A DNA stretch of 64,000 nt, taken from assembly GCA_009841255.1 (NCBI GenBank), contig VXMD01000033.1, positions 25,095 to 89,094 on the forward strand. Reading direction: 5' to 3'. A program made the translations under genes and the position numbers. Each line of letters begins with the position of its first letter. The stretch's first letter is position 1. A model generated the notes under the pieces. That model saw only the letters and a program-made list of their open reading frames with translations. It ran no database searches and had not been told where the DNA came from. This document shows, piece by piece, positions 51,970 through 60,860 of the stretch. Origin of the DNA: Candidatus Poribacteria bacterium. Lineage in GTDB: Bacteria > Poribacteria > WGA-4E > WGA-3G.

Positions 51970-52704
51970 ATGTTAGAAACGCGTGACCTCACGAAAGTTT
52001 ACAACGAAAGTGTTTTAGCTGTTAACAAGTTGAACCTGAAAGTGGACGATGGCGAAATCTATGTTGTCCTTGGCGCGAACGGTGCCGGGAAAAGCACAAC
52101 CATCTCCATGCTGCTGAATTTCATCGAACCCACAAGCGGCACCGCGCTGATAGGCGATATTGAGATTCCTAAGTTCCCACTGGAGGCGAAGAAACATCTT
52201 GCTTACGTCTCGGAGAACGTCGAACTCTATCGCAACTTTACGGCACGGCAAAATCTCTCATTTTTCGCCAAACTCGGTGGACGCAAGAAGGTATCCAACG
52301 AGGAACTCGATGCGACCCTCGGACGTGTTGGTCTACCGGAGGAAGCCTTTACACGACGCGTCAAGACCTTTTCCAAAGGCATGCGCCAACGCTTGGGCAT
52401 TGCCATTGCAATTATGAAAAACGCACAAGCCGTCCTCCTCGATGAACCGACTTCGGGCTTGGATCCGAAGGGAGGTGCCGATTTCCTGAATTTGCTCCGT
52501 GAGTTGAGAGAGGAAGGCAAAGCCATCTTCATGTCAACACACGACATCTTCCGTGCGAAAGAGATCGCCGACAGGATCGGCATTCTCGTGGAAGGCAACC
52601 TTGAGCGTGAGTTGACGCGCGAAGAGATTCAACAAGAGGATCTTGAGGCGCTGTATTTGCACTATGTCGCTGGATACGAACCTGAAGAAGACGCGGCTGA
52701 GTGA
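51970..52704 (+). CDS. ABC transporter ATPase of the ABC-2 exporter
   Basis: 244 aa from ATG 51970, with GGAGGAACCCC upstream; the frame starts at 51907 without a site. Walker A GANGAGKST at ~36-44, signature FSKGMRQRLGIA, Walker B AVLLDEPTSGLDP, switch His in STHD. The fold and the MLETRDLTKVYN start fit CcmA/NosF-type exporters. It powers the two permeases encoded upstream. The next gene starts 19 bp after its stop. Confidence 0.9.
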   Translation: MLETRDLTKVYNESVLAVNKLNLKVDDGEIYVVLGANGAGKSTTISMLLNFIEPTSGTALIGDIEIPKFPLEAKKHLAYVSENVELYRNFTARQNLSFFAKLGGRKKVSNEELDATLGRVGLPEEAFTRRVKTFSKGMRQRLGIAIAIMKNAQAVLLDEPTSGLDPKGGADFLNLLRELREEGKAIFMSTHDIFRAKEIADRIGILVEGNLERELTREEIQQEDLEALYLHYVAGYEPEEDAAE

Positions 52705-52723
52705 AAGAGAGAAGGGTAAAAAT

Positions 52724-52812
52724 ATGGATGGATGGAAAAAGAATGGAAAGGATGGATGGAAGGATGGAAAGATAGGGTTCCCACCCTTCCAATCTTCCAC
52801 CCTTCTAATCTT
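52724..52812 (+). repeat. polypurine then polypyrimidine tract at the start of the 776-aa gene
   Basis: ATGGATGGATGG ... GGATGGATGGAAGGATGG (purine run to ~52778) then CCCACCCTTCCAATCTTCCA (pyrimidine run). GGAT units repeat in tandem just after the start codon, so slipped-strand change is possible. The two halves are partly complementary. Confidence 0.5.
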
Positions 52813-55054
52813 TATGTTTGTACTGATATTTATGAGTGCGATAGGGGTATCACTGCCTATTCCATCGGCAGCAGAGTCCGAAGAGATCCCACCTGTTAAT
52901 GATAACAGTCCGAAAACGAAAGAAGAACAGAACCGTCAAATCCTGATAGAAATCGAGCGCTTGAAGATGGAATTGGCAGAAAAGTTGATGAAAAAGAAGC
53001 AGGTGGACCTCGAAAATCTCAAGGCGATGATGATGGAGGAAAATAACATCGTCACTGTCTCCGAAGTGAATATAGCAGAGGAGGCTTACGAACGTGCCGT
53101 CGATGAATATGAACAGGCAAAACTGACGCTGCAACAGACGGAACTGACGTCATTGCAAGATGAGTGGCATATCACCGTTGAAACGACAAGACTCTATGAG
53201 TCCCCCGATGGTCGGGAATTGTTCTCAATTACTTTGCGGAATAGTTCGTCTCCCGTCAAACTCGTTGAAAGCTCGAAAGTGCTGGGACGAGACATTATCA
53301 TCAGTGCGCAGATTGACGACATCTTCGTCGAGATTAAAGAGCAGGAAGGTTATGGCACAAGCGGAGTAACCATCACCGAACCTTACGAACGACGGATTGA
53401 GACGCTCAGAGAGGGTGAGTCTGTCACTTTGGAGTTTGAACTGATAAAAGAGAACGTCCGGGATGTCGTCGTCGAGTTGACGTACTCGGGTCGTGAGGAA
53501 CAGAAGAACATCCACCTCAAACAGGAGGACCCATATATCTCCGTCGTCTCGGCGAGGCGTTATAAACAGGGGGTTCGGAGGCGTTTGGAAGTCGTTCTCA
53601 TGTATGGCGCGATCACGGATGAGACACAAGAAATAGACACCAATACTGCCCAAGAGATCAACAATGTCTATGTCTCTATCAAAGACGAAGCGGAATCTAT
53701 CATCGGCTATCCGTATGAGCCTCGCATTCCAACGCTGAAAGACGGACAGGAGAAGACCCTTGACTTTGAACTACGGCGGAATGTGGACAACATCACCGTT
53801 AATCTCAAATACCTTGATAAGGATATTTCCTACAAAATCCATCTTGAGGAGGACACGCGCTACATCTCCATCCTGAGTGCGAAGAAGTTTCGCGTCGACA
53901 ACCAAATGATGGTGACGATTCAATTGAAAAACACGTCCACAACCGAAGCGATGTCGAGCACTGCGACCCCTGAAGAGATTGCCGCGGCGAATGAGATCCG
54001 CGGAATTTATGTCTCCTTACTTGATGTCACCGATGACACGAACATTGTTAAACCGTATGAAGAGAAGATCTCAGTGCTGGGTTACAATGAAACCGTGGAC
54101 TTGACGTTCCAACTCCAGAAGGATGTCGAGAGCCTGAAGGTATCGTTAGACTATCCCGAACTTGACGAACCCGACATGCGGCTCATCTATCTGCAAAAAG
54201 AGTCCGCCTTGGATGTGGTCAATGTCAGTTCACTCCGCTTTTCGCAGGAAGGGAACTTGGGAAGCAGTGTCACCTACGATTTGACGCTCGATCGGTTGGC
54301 AGAGACAGAGAACACCTTCCAACTCCGCGTCATTAACCTCCTCAACCGCCTCTCTTTTGAATTCCAAGACCCGGAGACGAAATCCCGGCAGTCTCAGGTG
54401 AAATTTACGCAGGAACAGTCAAAGCGAAATTTGTCATTGATTGTTTATCTCCCAGAAGAGTTGGATGCGTCCTACCTCGATAGCACGCTTGAGTTCCACG
54501 TCGCTGTGCTCGATGAAGCGGAAGCGAATGAACTCGGTGGCGTCAATAATCGCTTGGGTTTGCCTGCCGATCGGATTGCGAGTATCCAAGGCGGTGTCGA
54601 ACGGTTCGAATTGATTCCAAAGGGTGTGCCGGAGATTGAGGTATTCGTGCCCAACGCCTTCCAGACGATTAAAATTGGCGAAGAGGTGAACATGACAGCG
54701 ACGCTGAAGAACATCGGCACCCGTGATCTCGTGGACATTCGTATGCTTGTTGATGTCAACACGGATTGGAAATACACGGTTATCCCTGAAGTCATCGGTT
54801 CACTCAGACGCAACGAGGAAACAGAGATCCAATTGACGTTGAGTCCCCCTGCGGACATTGGCGTGGGAGAATATCAAGCGAAGTTGAACGCCGAAGTCAC
54901 TGTCGATAACCGTAAGTTTGAGGCACGCGATCGCTCCATCACGGTGCAAGTGGAGTCTCAGACGCAAATGTCGGTGACGACGCTGTTGTTCGGTGCATTG
55001 ATACTCCTGATGATTGGAATTGTTATCGTTACAATCCGTATCAGCAGACGTTGA
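52724..55054 (+). CDS. membrane-anchored exporter accessory protein with NEW3-like domain
   Basis: 776 aa from ATG 52724 (AAGGG upstream); the frame overlaps the ATPase end if started earlier. After an odd low-complexity start (MDGWKKNGKDGWKDGK), a hydrophobic segment (LLIFMFVLIFMSAIGVSL) leads to a coiled coil (~55-120) and three or more beta-sandwich repeats (LRNSSSPVKLVESSKVLGRD; YISVVSARRYKQG; YISILSAKKFRVD). Then comes a NEW3/CARDB-like domain (MTATLKNIGTRDLVD) and a C-terminal helix (VTTLLFGALILLMIGIVIVT). Both ends in the membrane with a large periplasmic body suggests a bridge to the TolC-like channel. Confidence 0.75.
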   Translation: MDGWKKNGKDGWKDGKIGFPPFQSSTLLIFMFVLIFMSAIGVSLPIPSAAESEEIPPVNDNSPKTKEEQNRQILIEIERLKMELAEKLMKKKQVDLENLKAMMMEENNIVTVSEVNIAEEAYERAVDEYEQAKLTLQQTELTSLQDEWHITVETTRLYESPDGRELFSITLRNSSSPVKLVESSKVLGRDIIISAQIDDIFVEIKEQEGYGTSGVTITEPYERRIETLREGESVTLEFELIKENVRDVVVELTYSGREEQKNIHLKQEDPYISVVSARRYKQGVRRRLEVVLMYGAITDETQEIDTNTAQEINNVYVSIKDEAESIIGYPYEPRIPTLKDGQEKTLDFELRRNVDNITVNLKYLDKDISYKIHLEEDTRYISILSAKKFRVDNQMMVTIQLKNTSTTEAMSSTATPEEIAAANEIRGIYVSLLDVTDDTNIVKPYEEKISVLGYNETVDLTFQLQKDVESLKVSLDYPELDEPDMRLIYLQKESALDVVNVSSLRFSQEGNLGSSVTYDLTLDRLAETENTFQLRVINLLNRLSFEFQDPETKSRQSQVKFTQEQSKRNLSLIVYLPEELDASYLDSTLEFHVAVLDEAEANELGGVNNRLGLPADRIASIQGGVERFELIPKGVPEIEVFVPNAFQTIKIGEEVNMTATLKNIGTRDLVDIRMLVDVNTDWKYTVIPEVIGSLRRNEETEIQLTLSPPADIGVGEYQAKLNAEVTVDNRKFEARDRSITVQVESQTQMSVTTLLFGALILLMIGIVIVTIRISRR

Positions 55055-55067
55055 AGAATGGTTATCG

Positions 55068-55220
55068 GTACGGCACTTCGTGCCTTTCGGTTATCAGTTA
55101 TCGGTAACAACAGGGTGTTGTTAAACGAGGGAAAACACCCCAGCAAAAACACCTCTTAACCGAAAACCGACGACTGACAGGAAAATCCGAAGGGTTTTCC
55201 GTACCGAAAACCACTCCTCT
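55068..55220. repeat. ATCAGT/CGGT-type inverted repeat (copy D)
   Basis: GGTTATCGGTACGGCACTTC plus a GGCAC-TTC-GTGCC hairpin on the left, and CTTAACCGAAAACCGACGAC on the right, with GGAAAA...TTTTCC near the end. It separates the accessory gene from the TolC-like gene. Confidence 0.5.
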
Positions 55221-55246
55221 GACAACCATTGAAATGGAGATTGAGA

Positions 55247-56635
55247 ATGAACAGGAAGTTGATGACACTTGCGGTCTGTCTGTTTTTGAGTATTGTGAGT
55301 GTCGTCTCGGCGCAGCGACTGGTCGTACTACAGCCAGCACGTGCAATCGAACTCGCCCTACAGAATAATGAAACGGTGAAAAAGGCGGAAAAAGTGGTGG
55401 AACGCGCCAGGGCAAACCTCCGAGTGTCCAAAGCCATTTACCTACCACAGGTGGGGGTCACCGGTGAATATCAACGCCAGAAAAATGGCGACATTGATGA
55501 AAGAGACTATCTCACGCGCGCACAGGCAAGTATGCTCCTCGCCCAATTCGGTGAAATTCCCGAAGGGCTTGATGCCGCGCAGGAGGATGTCCGTAAGGCA
55601 GAGATTGAATACGAGCGCGCGAAAAAGCAGAGCGTTCACGATGTCCGCAATCTCTGGAACAATATCATCCTTACACAGGAAGAGATTCAGGAACGGCGTG
55701 CGATTGAGGTGGAACTCAATAAAAAACTGAAAGGTACACAAATCAGGCACGCCGAAAAACGGATCCCTTTCCTCAGCCGTCTCAACACGGAACTTGAACT
55801 CTCCGAACAGCAACTCGCCCTCAATGAGCTACAGCGTAGGCTTGATGTAGACGCCGCGGAACTCATCCGCCTTACCGGACTTGATCCGCTAGCACAAGTT
55901 ACACTCTCGCAACCCCTCCCTGAGGACGACATGACATTAGAGAAGGCAGTTGAACTCGCACTCGCAAACAACCTTGATTTACGCGACTTACAGGGCATTA
56001 TGGTGCGTCAAGAACGTCTCGCTGCGGAGACAATCTGGAACCGATTTCCTGAACTCTCTGCTGAAGCACGTTACAAGGACCTCCATGTGCTGCTGGAACA
56101 ACACCAACCGAGTGTAGGTGCCAGAGGGCAGACGTGGGATGCAAAGGCACTCTACGATCCGGTGATACTCGACCGTGAGCGAGATGCGTCAAGTATGTTT
56201 CAAACCCGTCCACGGACACAAGATGGGTGGGAACTGCGTTTCAACTTCAACATTCCCTTATATGATGGGAACAGAACGAAAAATCTTCGCGCCGTAGAAG
56301 TCGCAGAACTTGAACGGCTTCAGTTGGAGTACATCGAAAAAACAAAGTCAATCCGTGTAGAGGTGCGACGTGCCTATCGTGAGGTGGCGAATGCCAAAGA
56401 ACGGGCAGAGATCGAAGAAACACGCGTGAGAATTTTTGAGCAAAGGCTGCGAACCATAGAACGCGTGCTTGATGAAGTCACGGTTGAAATACCCGGGTAT
56501 CAAAATATGACTTATAACGATGCATTCGAAACACAAGCACAATTTACAGAGGCACAACGTGTCTTTTATCAGGCTCGCCGAGATTACGCAAAAGCAAAGG
56601 AACAACTCCGAGAAACAATGCAATGGATCGAATAG
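55247..56635 (+). CDS. TolC-family outer-membrane channel
   Basis: 462 aa from ATG 55247 (GGAG 7 nt upstream). Signal peptide to VSAQ. Long helices in the two-repeat layout of TolC/OEP: RAIELALQNNETVKKAEKVVERARANL, KQSVHDVRNLWNNIILTQEEIQ, then again LEKAVELALANNLDLRDLQG and REVANAKERAEIEETRVRIFEQRL. It should trimerise into an outer-membrane and periplasmic tunnel, completing an inner-to-outer exporter with the ABC-2 proteins encoded upstream. Confidence 0.9.
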   Translation: MNRKLMTLAVCLFLSIVSVVSAQRLVVLQPARAIELALQNNETVKKAEKVVERARANLRVSKAIYLPQVGVTGEYQRQKNGDIDERDYLTRAQASMLLAQFGEIPEGLDAAQEDVRKAEIEYERAKKQSVHDVRNLWNNIILTQEEIQERRAIEVELNKKLKGTQIRHAEKRIPFLSRLNTELELSEQQLALNELQRRLDVDAAELIRLTGLDPLAQVTLSQPLPEDDMTLEKAVELALANNLDLRDLQGIMVRQERLAAETIWNRFPELSAEARYKDLHVLLEQHQPSVGARGQTWDAKALYDPVILDRERDASSMFQTRPRTQDGWELRFNFNIPLYDGNRTKNLRAVEVAELERLQLEYIEKTKSIRVEVRRAYREVANAKERAEIEETRVRIFEQRLRTIERVLDEVTVEIPGYQNMTYNDAFETQAQFTEAQRVFYQARRDYAKAKEQLRETMQWIE

Positions 56636-56669
56636 GATACTCACCAAAGATACCCAGAAGGAGAAAAAT

Positions 56670-57299
56670 ATGAGAAGTGCTTTAAGAACACACGCTGAAC
56701 TCAACGATTTCGACGAGGCGGAACTTGTCTCGCGCGCCCAAAATGGCGATACAGAGGCGTTTAACCCACTCGTTTATAAATACCAACAAAAAATCTATAA
56801 TCTGATTTATCGCAAGGTTCGTGATCAAGAAACAGCGAAAGACCTCTGCCAAGAAGTGTTCTTGAAGGCGTGGCAAGCACTGCCTAACTTCAAGGGACAA
56901 TGCGTATTTTACAGTTGGCTTTACCAGATTGCCGTCAATCGTAGCATTGACTTTCTCCGCAAACGAAATAGACAACATGTTATAGGGTTCGAGGAATTAC
57001 CTCAGAACGCAGACGATACACTTCAAATGGCCGAGGTGCAACCTTCACCTTGTACGCTTCTCGAAAGGAAAGAACTCGGACGCATCATCCGTAAAGCCAC
57101 CCACCAATTGCCTCTGAGCCAACGCAGTGCCTTTTACTTGCGTCACTGGGAGGGACTCCCGATAAAAGAGATTGCATCACGCTTGGGCAAGTCGGAGAGC
57201 ACAGTCAAAACATACCTATATCAGGCACGTCGGAAACTCCAGAGTCTGCTACTTCCCTATCTGCAAAACGAACCTATTGCATGGTACACGGAAACTTGA
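56670..57299 (+). CDS. ECF RNA polymerase sigma factor (RpoE-like)
   Basis: 209 aa from ATG 56670 (AAGGAG upstream); the frame extends back into the TolC gene. Region 2: AFNPLVYKYQQKIYNLIYRKV, DLCQEVFLKAWQAL, FYSWLYQIAVNRSIDFLRKRNR. Region 4: LPLSQRSAFYLRHWEGLPIKEIASRLGKSESTVKTYLYQARRKL. It is the last gene of the exporter cluster, 34 bp after the TolC-like gene. No anti-sigma gene follows. The duplicated AACC/CGxC promoters at 46331 and 51766 are the obvious targets, giving positive autoregulation of the cluster. Confidence 0.95.
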   Translation: MRSALRTHAELNDFDEAELVSRAQNGDTEAFNPLVYKYQQKIYNLIYRKVRDQETAKDLCQEVFLKAWQALPNFKGQCVFYSWLYQIAVNRSIDFLRKRNRQHVIGFEELPQNADDTLQMAEVQPSPCTLLERKELGRIIRKATHQLPLSQRSAFYLRHWEGLPIKEIASRLGKSESTVKTYLYQARRKLQSLLLPYLQNEPIAWYTET

Positions 57300-57308
57300 A
57301 TCCAATTT

Positions 57309-58076
57309 TTAAATCTCTTGGAGACAACATCTGATGTAAGGCACATCGTCCACCCATAAGCCATCAACTCCCCCAGCTTTCTGTGGTGAAACCGCCCAAA
57401 CAACATCTTTCGCTGTCTGAATAAACCCGGCATCTACAGTGATCCCGTTTGCCTGGAGCTGCTTGACCTGGCGCGTAACAGTCCGCGTGAACGCGTTATA
57501 AAGCCCGAAGTGATTAATCCCACTCCAGCCTAAGATGATCCGATCTGCATCAATAGCAGCCGCTGCCTTGAGGAAGTTCGCCGCCGGATTAATGAGAATC
57601 GCGCTCGTCTGCAACTTTGGTTCTAAACGTTTAGCATCTACAAGTAGATGCTTTCGGAAGTAAAATGTGAGAATATTAACAAGATGAACGACTTCAAAAT
57701 GGCGGATTCGTTCTACGATGATTGGGAGTAATTCCGGCGTGTCCGTCTTCGGTTCAATGAAGCACGGCATTTGGTTTTCTCGTGCGAAACGGAGGGCACC
57801 ATCAAGGTGGGCAACAGGTTCATTAGACGCCTCCATCGTTAGTTGCTGGACCTCTTTCCACGTAAGTTCACTGAGGGATTTAGAACACCCCGTCGCTTTC
57901 CGAATACTGTGTCGATTGAAGCCAACGTGAATTAAGACAGGTTGCTTATCTTGGGTGAGACAAACATCACACTCATATCCATCAGCACCGTCCACCAACG
58001 CCTGTCTGAAGGAAGCAAGAGTGTTTTCGGGGGCACGCCCCATGCCGCCTCGATGTGCCAAGAGTTTAATCTCCAT
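57309..58076 (-). CDS. glycerophosphodiester phosphodiesterase (GDPD) family
   Basis: 255 aa from ATG 58076 (a TTG at 58082 is possible). LLAHRGGMGRAPENTLASFRQAL carries the first catalytic His and the ENT motif; GYECDVCLTQDKQPVLIHVGFNRH carries the metal ligands Glu and Asp and the second His, though the usual HD is HV here. FIEPKTD holds the later Glu. No signal peptide, so cytoplasmic. Hydrolyses glycerophosphodiesters to glycerol-3-phosphate. Convergent with the sigma factor, with only 9 bp between them. Confidence 0.85.
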   Translation of the reverse strand: MEIKLLAHRGGMGRAPENTLASFRQALVDGADGYECDVCLTQDKQPVLIHVGFNRHSIRKATGCSKSLSELTWKEVQQLTMEASNEPVAHLDGALRFARENQMPCFIEPKTDTPELLPIIVERIRHFEVVHLVNILTFYFRKHLLVDAKRLEPKLQTSAILINPAANFLKAAAAIDADRIILGWSGINHFGLYNAFTRTVTRQVKQLQANGITVDAGFIQTAKDVVWAVSPQKAGGVDGLWVDDVPYIRCCLQEI

Positions 58077-58146
58077 TGCCAATTACCTAACTACTGTCTG
58101 AGGATCACAAGCAACTCTGTGTAGGTGGAGTAGGTGCCCACTCGAC

Positions 58147-58872
58147 TCAATTCGTCTGATGCCACATGCGCTCAAAGTTATCTTGCGGCGCAAAACCTAA
58201 AATCCGTTTCGTTTTGAGGTTCGAGAACTGTTGATGCGGTAAATCTGCGAAGATATTGAAAATCTCACAGCGTGATGGGAGGTCCTCCAAATCAATTTCC
58301 AAACCCAGCCGGAAGGCTTCGCCTGCGTCTCGCCAACTAACGGAAAATGGATTGAGATCCGTGCCTTCCGCAGGATCGTCATGCTCCCGGAAACTAAGGA
58401 ACAGATAGCAGAGGACATAGATGTCGTAATGTTCAGTGAAAACTTTACAGATTTCCTGCCCTAACCCCTTGGTTAACGGATAGAGTCCAGTGCTTGTATG
58501 TGGTGGAACATCCGGGTTAATCTCGTAATCGTAGGTGGTATAGTCATCCCCTTGGATGGTGAAATGAGGTCCCGTGTTGATAATGCGACGGATACCGTGT
58601 TTAACAGCGGCGCGCATCGTATTGTAACACCCACGCGTACTCACATCAAAAGCCAGTTGCCGATCGTGTCGTAAGACGGAGCAATTGAGAATCGCGTCCA
58701 TCCCCTCAGCCGCTCGCATCATCTGATCCAGTGAACCGACATCAATGTGCATCGATTCATGTTTTGTTTCAATCTCGTTGATGTCTGTGACACGCAAAGT
58801 ATAGTAAGGCTCCAACGCCTTGACGACATGCGGTCCGAGATACCCATTACCCCCTAAAATGAGAACTTTCAT
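58147..58872 (-). CDS. NAD-dependent epimerase/dehydratase
   Basis: 241 aa. KVLILGGNGYLGPHVVKAL is the GxxGxxG cofactor motif. Shortened compared with full epimerases (~300 aa). The active-site region reads NTGPHFTIQGDDYTTYDYEINPDVPPHTSTGLYPLTKGLG, where YPLTK is the Tyr-x3-Lys pair. Sugar-nucleotide or related substrate unknown. ATG 58872 has a weak site (AAGGAGGTCATAG farther up). It lies just downstream of a second, paralogous epimerase on the same strand. Confidence 0.8.
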   Translation of the reverse strand: MKVLILGGNGYLGPHVVKALEPYYTLRVTDINEIETKHESMHIDVGSLDQMMRAAEGMDAILNCSVLRHDRQLAFDVSTRGCYNTMRAAVKHGIRRIINTGPHFTIQGDDYTTYDYEINPDVPPHTSTGLYPLTKGLGQEICKVFTEHYDIYVLCYLFLSFREHDDPAEGTDLNPFSVSWRDAGEAFRLGLEIDLEDLPSRCEIFNIFADLPHQQFSNLKTKRILGFAPQDNFERMWHQTN

Positions 58873-58929
58873 TTTTTTAACTATGACCTCCTTTTGTTAC
58901 GGAAACCCAATGGAACATACCTAATACCT

Positions 58930-59631
58930 TTATGGCACGAATTGCGGATCGAATTTCAGATGCCCTTTGGCTTTCCCGATCGAAAAACGGGAGCTGGGGA
59001 ACTCTGATTGGATGTGAAAGATTCGCCACGGTGAAGGCGATTCAAGCGCGCCTTGGAAGGCAGCGACCGCATCATTCATCTCAAGCCACATTGAATCTGG
59101 TTCGGCGGTTGCTGCAGCATCAGTAATAATGAGGTTTCCAAGACGGAGGCACGTCACATTGAGTTTGCCTTCACGACCGAATTCCCTACATGTGAACTCA
59201 CCAAGATGCTTTGAAAGCACGAAACTATCAATAGAAGGACGAGGTCGCCAACTTTCTGTAACCGTCCAGTCTTCACCGTGTTGCTCAAAGAGGCGGAGCG
59301 TGCTCGCATAAATGGTATGTTTCACGCCCTCCTCCGATGCTGCCATCAGTAGGTTATAAGTGCAGCGTGTCTGATAATCGATGGCGTAATTGTCGGGTTG
59401 GTCAGCTTCAGCAAGGAGGGCAGGCGGCATTTCAGCGATGTGGATAATGGTATCCATGCCGCGGACCAGTTCGTTGGTTGACTCGTCGTGTCCAAGTTCA
59501 CTTTGCACGAATGTTCCTGCAACAGTATCAACGGGATACAACTCTGTCAAGCGGAGTGTATGTTCTCCCGCTAATGCTTCCCCTACGTTGCGCGCCAGTT
59601 CAGAACCAGCGGAGGTAATCAGAATATTCAT
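58930..59631 (-). CDS. NAD-dependent epimerase/dehydratase (paralogue)
   Basis: 233 aa. NILITSAGSELARNVGEAL is a relaxed cofactor motif (GxxxLxxxV). DTIIHIAEMPP is the second strand. In place of YxxxK the protein has SFVLSKHLGEF, so the Tyr is Phe/Val and the Lys remains. It resembles the neighbouring 58147 gene and may be an older duplicate. The leader contains the AACCGCAAGGAA motif inside the 113-bp repeat. Confidence 0.75.
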   Translation of the reverse strand: MNILITSAGSELARNVGEALAGEHTLRLTELYPVDTVAGTFVQSELGHDESTNELVRGMDTIIHIAEMPPALLAEADQPDNYAIDYQTRCTYNLLMAASEEGVKHTIYASTLRLFEQHGEDWTVTESWRPRPSIDSFVLSKHLGEFTCREFGREGKLNVTCLRLGNLIITDAAATAEPDSMWLEMNDAVAAFQGALESPSPWRIFHIQSEFPSSRFSIGKAKGHLKFDPQFVP

Positions 59632-59742
59632 TTTTTAATTATTCCTTGCGGTTAAACAATGTAGGTGTTTTTGCTTGGGTGTTTCCCCTAGAACTTTAGT
59701 ATGCCTTTCTTATATCCGCTCTCCATTTCATTACGAGCTACG
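59630..59742. repeat. 113-bp direct repeat, copy 1
   Basis: Identical to 60285-60397. It starts with ATTTTTTAATTATTCCTTGC and ends CATTACGAGCTACG. It flanks the HIT gene together with copy 2 and provides the leader of the epimerase at 59631. Confidence 0.9.
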
Positions 59743-59857
59743 CATTTTGTTCTATCAAGATTCTACACTTTTCACCACGTCAAAAAATCGGGACTTCAAT
59801 CAAGGCAAGTCGTATCGATATGATTAAAAGTTTAAAGCCCTGTGCGTCCGATCGGTT

Positions 59858-60265
59858 CTACAAGGCTTCTCGAATTTTTGCCGCAATGTTGCCGATCTCC
59901 GCCATATCTCCTTCGCTCGGTCGCCACGGCAACCGGAGCGGATCGTCCTCCCATCGCGGGATCAGGTGGAGATGGAAATGGAAAACGGTCTGAAATCCTG
60001 CGGCTTCATTCGACTGAAATAGATTAAGCCCATCAGGGTTCAATGCAGTCCGGATCGCGTTTGCGAGCGGAATTGCGGCTTGCATAATTTTACTGCCTAC
60101 CTCTGCAGGCATATCATAGATATTTCGATAGTGTTGCTTCGGTATAACGAGAGTATGACCCGGGTTTGCAGGCGCAATATCCATGAATGCGAAGACGTGT
60201 TCATCTTCATATACTGTGGCTGCTGGAATGTCACCAGCAATAATGGCACAAAAGATACAATCCAT
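59858..60265 (-). CDS. HIT-family nucleotide hydrolase/transferase
   Basis: 135 aa. CIFCAIIAGDIPAATVYED at the start and the histidine triad HFHLHLIPR near residue 96. Histidine triad proteins hydrolyse nucleotide phosphoramidates or related compounds. The Cys pair in CIFC may bind zinc, as in many HINT proteins. It lies alone between two copies of a 113-bp direct repeat. The region before the start carries two CCTTGCG motifs (AAGGA ribosome sites in minus sense). Confidence 0.9.
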   Translation of the reverse strand: MDCIFCAIIAGDIPAATVYEDEHVFAFMDIAPANPGHTLVIPKQHYRNIYDMPAEVGSKIMQAAIPLANAIRTALNPDGLNLFQSNEAAGFQTVFHFHLHLIPRWEDDPLRLPWRPSEGDMAEIGNIAAKIREAL

Positions 60266-60284
60266 TCTTTTAACTTTCCTTGCG

Positions 60285-60397
60285 ATTTTTTAATTATTCC
60301 TTGCGGTTAAACAATGTAGGTGTTTTTGCTTGGGTGTTTCCCCTAGAACTTTAGTATGCCTTTCTTATATCCGCTCTCCATTTCATTACGAGCTACG
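60285..60397. repeat. 113-bp direct repeat, copy 2
   Basis: Same 113 bases as 59630-59742, 655 bp away. The next bases diverge (TATTCTG here, CATTTTG there). Confidence 0.9.
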
Positions 60398-60860
60398 TAT
60401 TCTGAATTAAGGGAAAATACAAGAGTTTCAAAGAACGGATATTTTCATTATTTTACCAAATTCGGGACAGAGAATCAATCGGAAATGCGAACGTCTCGTT
60501 TCAGCGAGGCGTTACCCGATAAGCCAAGAAACATAGCAATGCGAGGCAACACTGTTCTGTTATACGACGTGATTTTGTACGCATCACTCTGTGGATTGGA
60601 GATACTTCCTAATTCTTGCCCCAATCTCATTCCTTTGATTTTCGCTCACACTTTCCTCCTGAGGGACACCAAGATAAGCGAATACTTGAGTGCTTCGCCG
60701 GTCTGGTAAATGCAGTCCCAAAGGGGTGCTTTCCCCAGTCTTCTTCGCGTCGTCAATTCGCACGTCTTGCACGTACTGCTACCGTTCATGCCTGACTTCT
60801 CGTTTCATCGTTTCATTTTCATGGTGTTTAACGCTCGCGGGTTTGGCGCACCCACTTGCT
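60398..60860. other. intergenic region without a convincing gene
   Basis: 463 bp. A hairpin AACGTCTCG / CGAGGCGTT (60490-60513) is visible. A 62-codon minus frame at 60584-60772 (LGLHLPDRRSTQVFAYLGVP) reads like protein but has no start context or family; it may be a gene relic. Confidence 0.4.

Noticed and set aside
60356..60709. Plus-strand frame of 117 codons
   Set aside because: It begins inside the 113-bp direct repeat, has no ribosome site and reads as low-quality protein.
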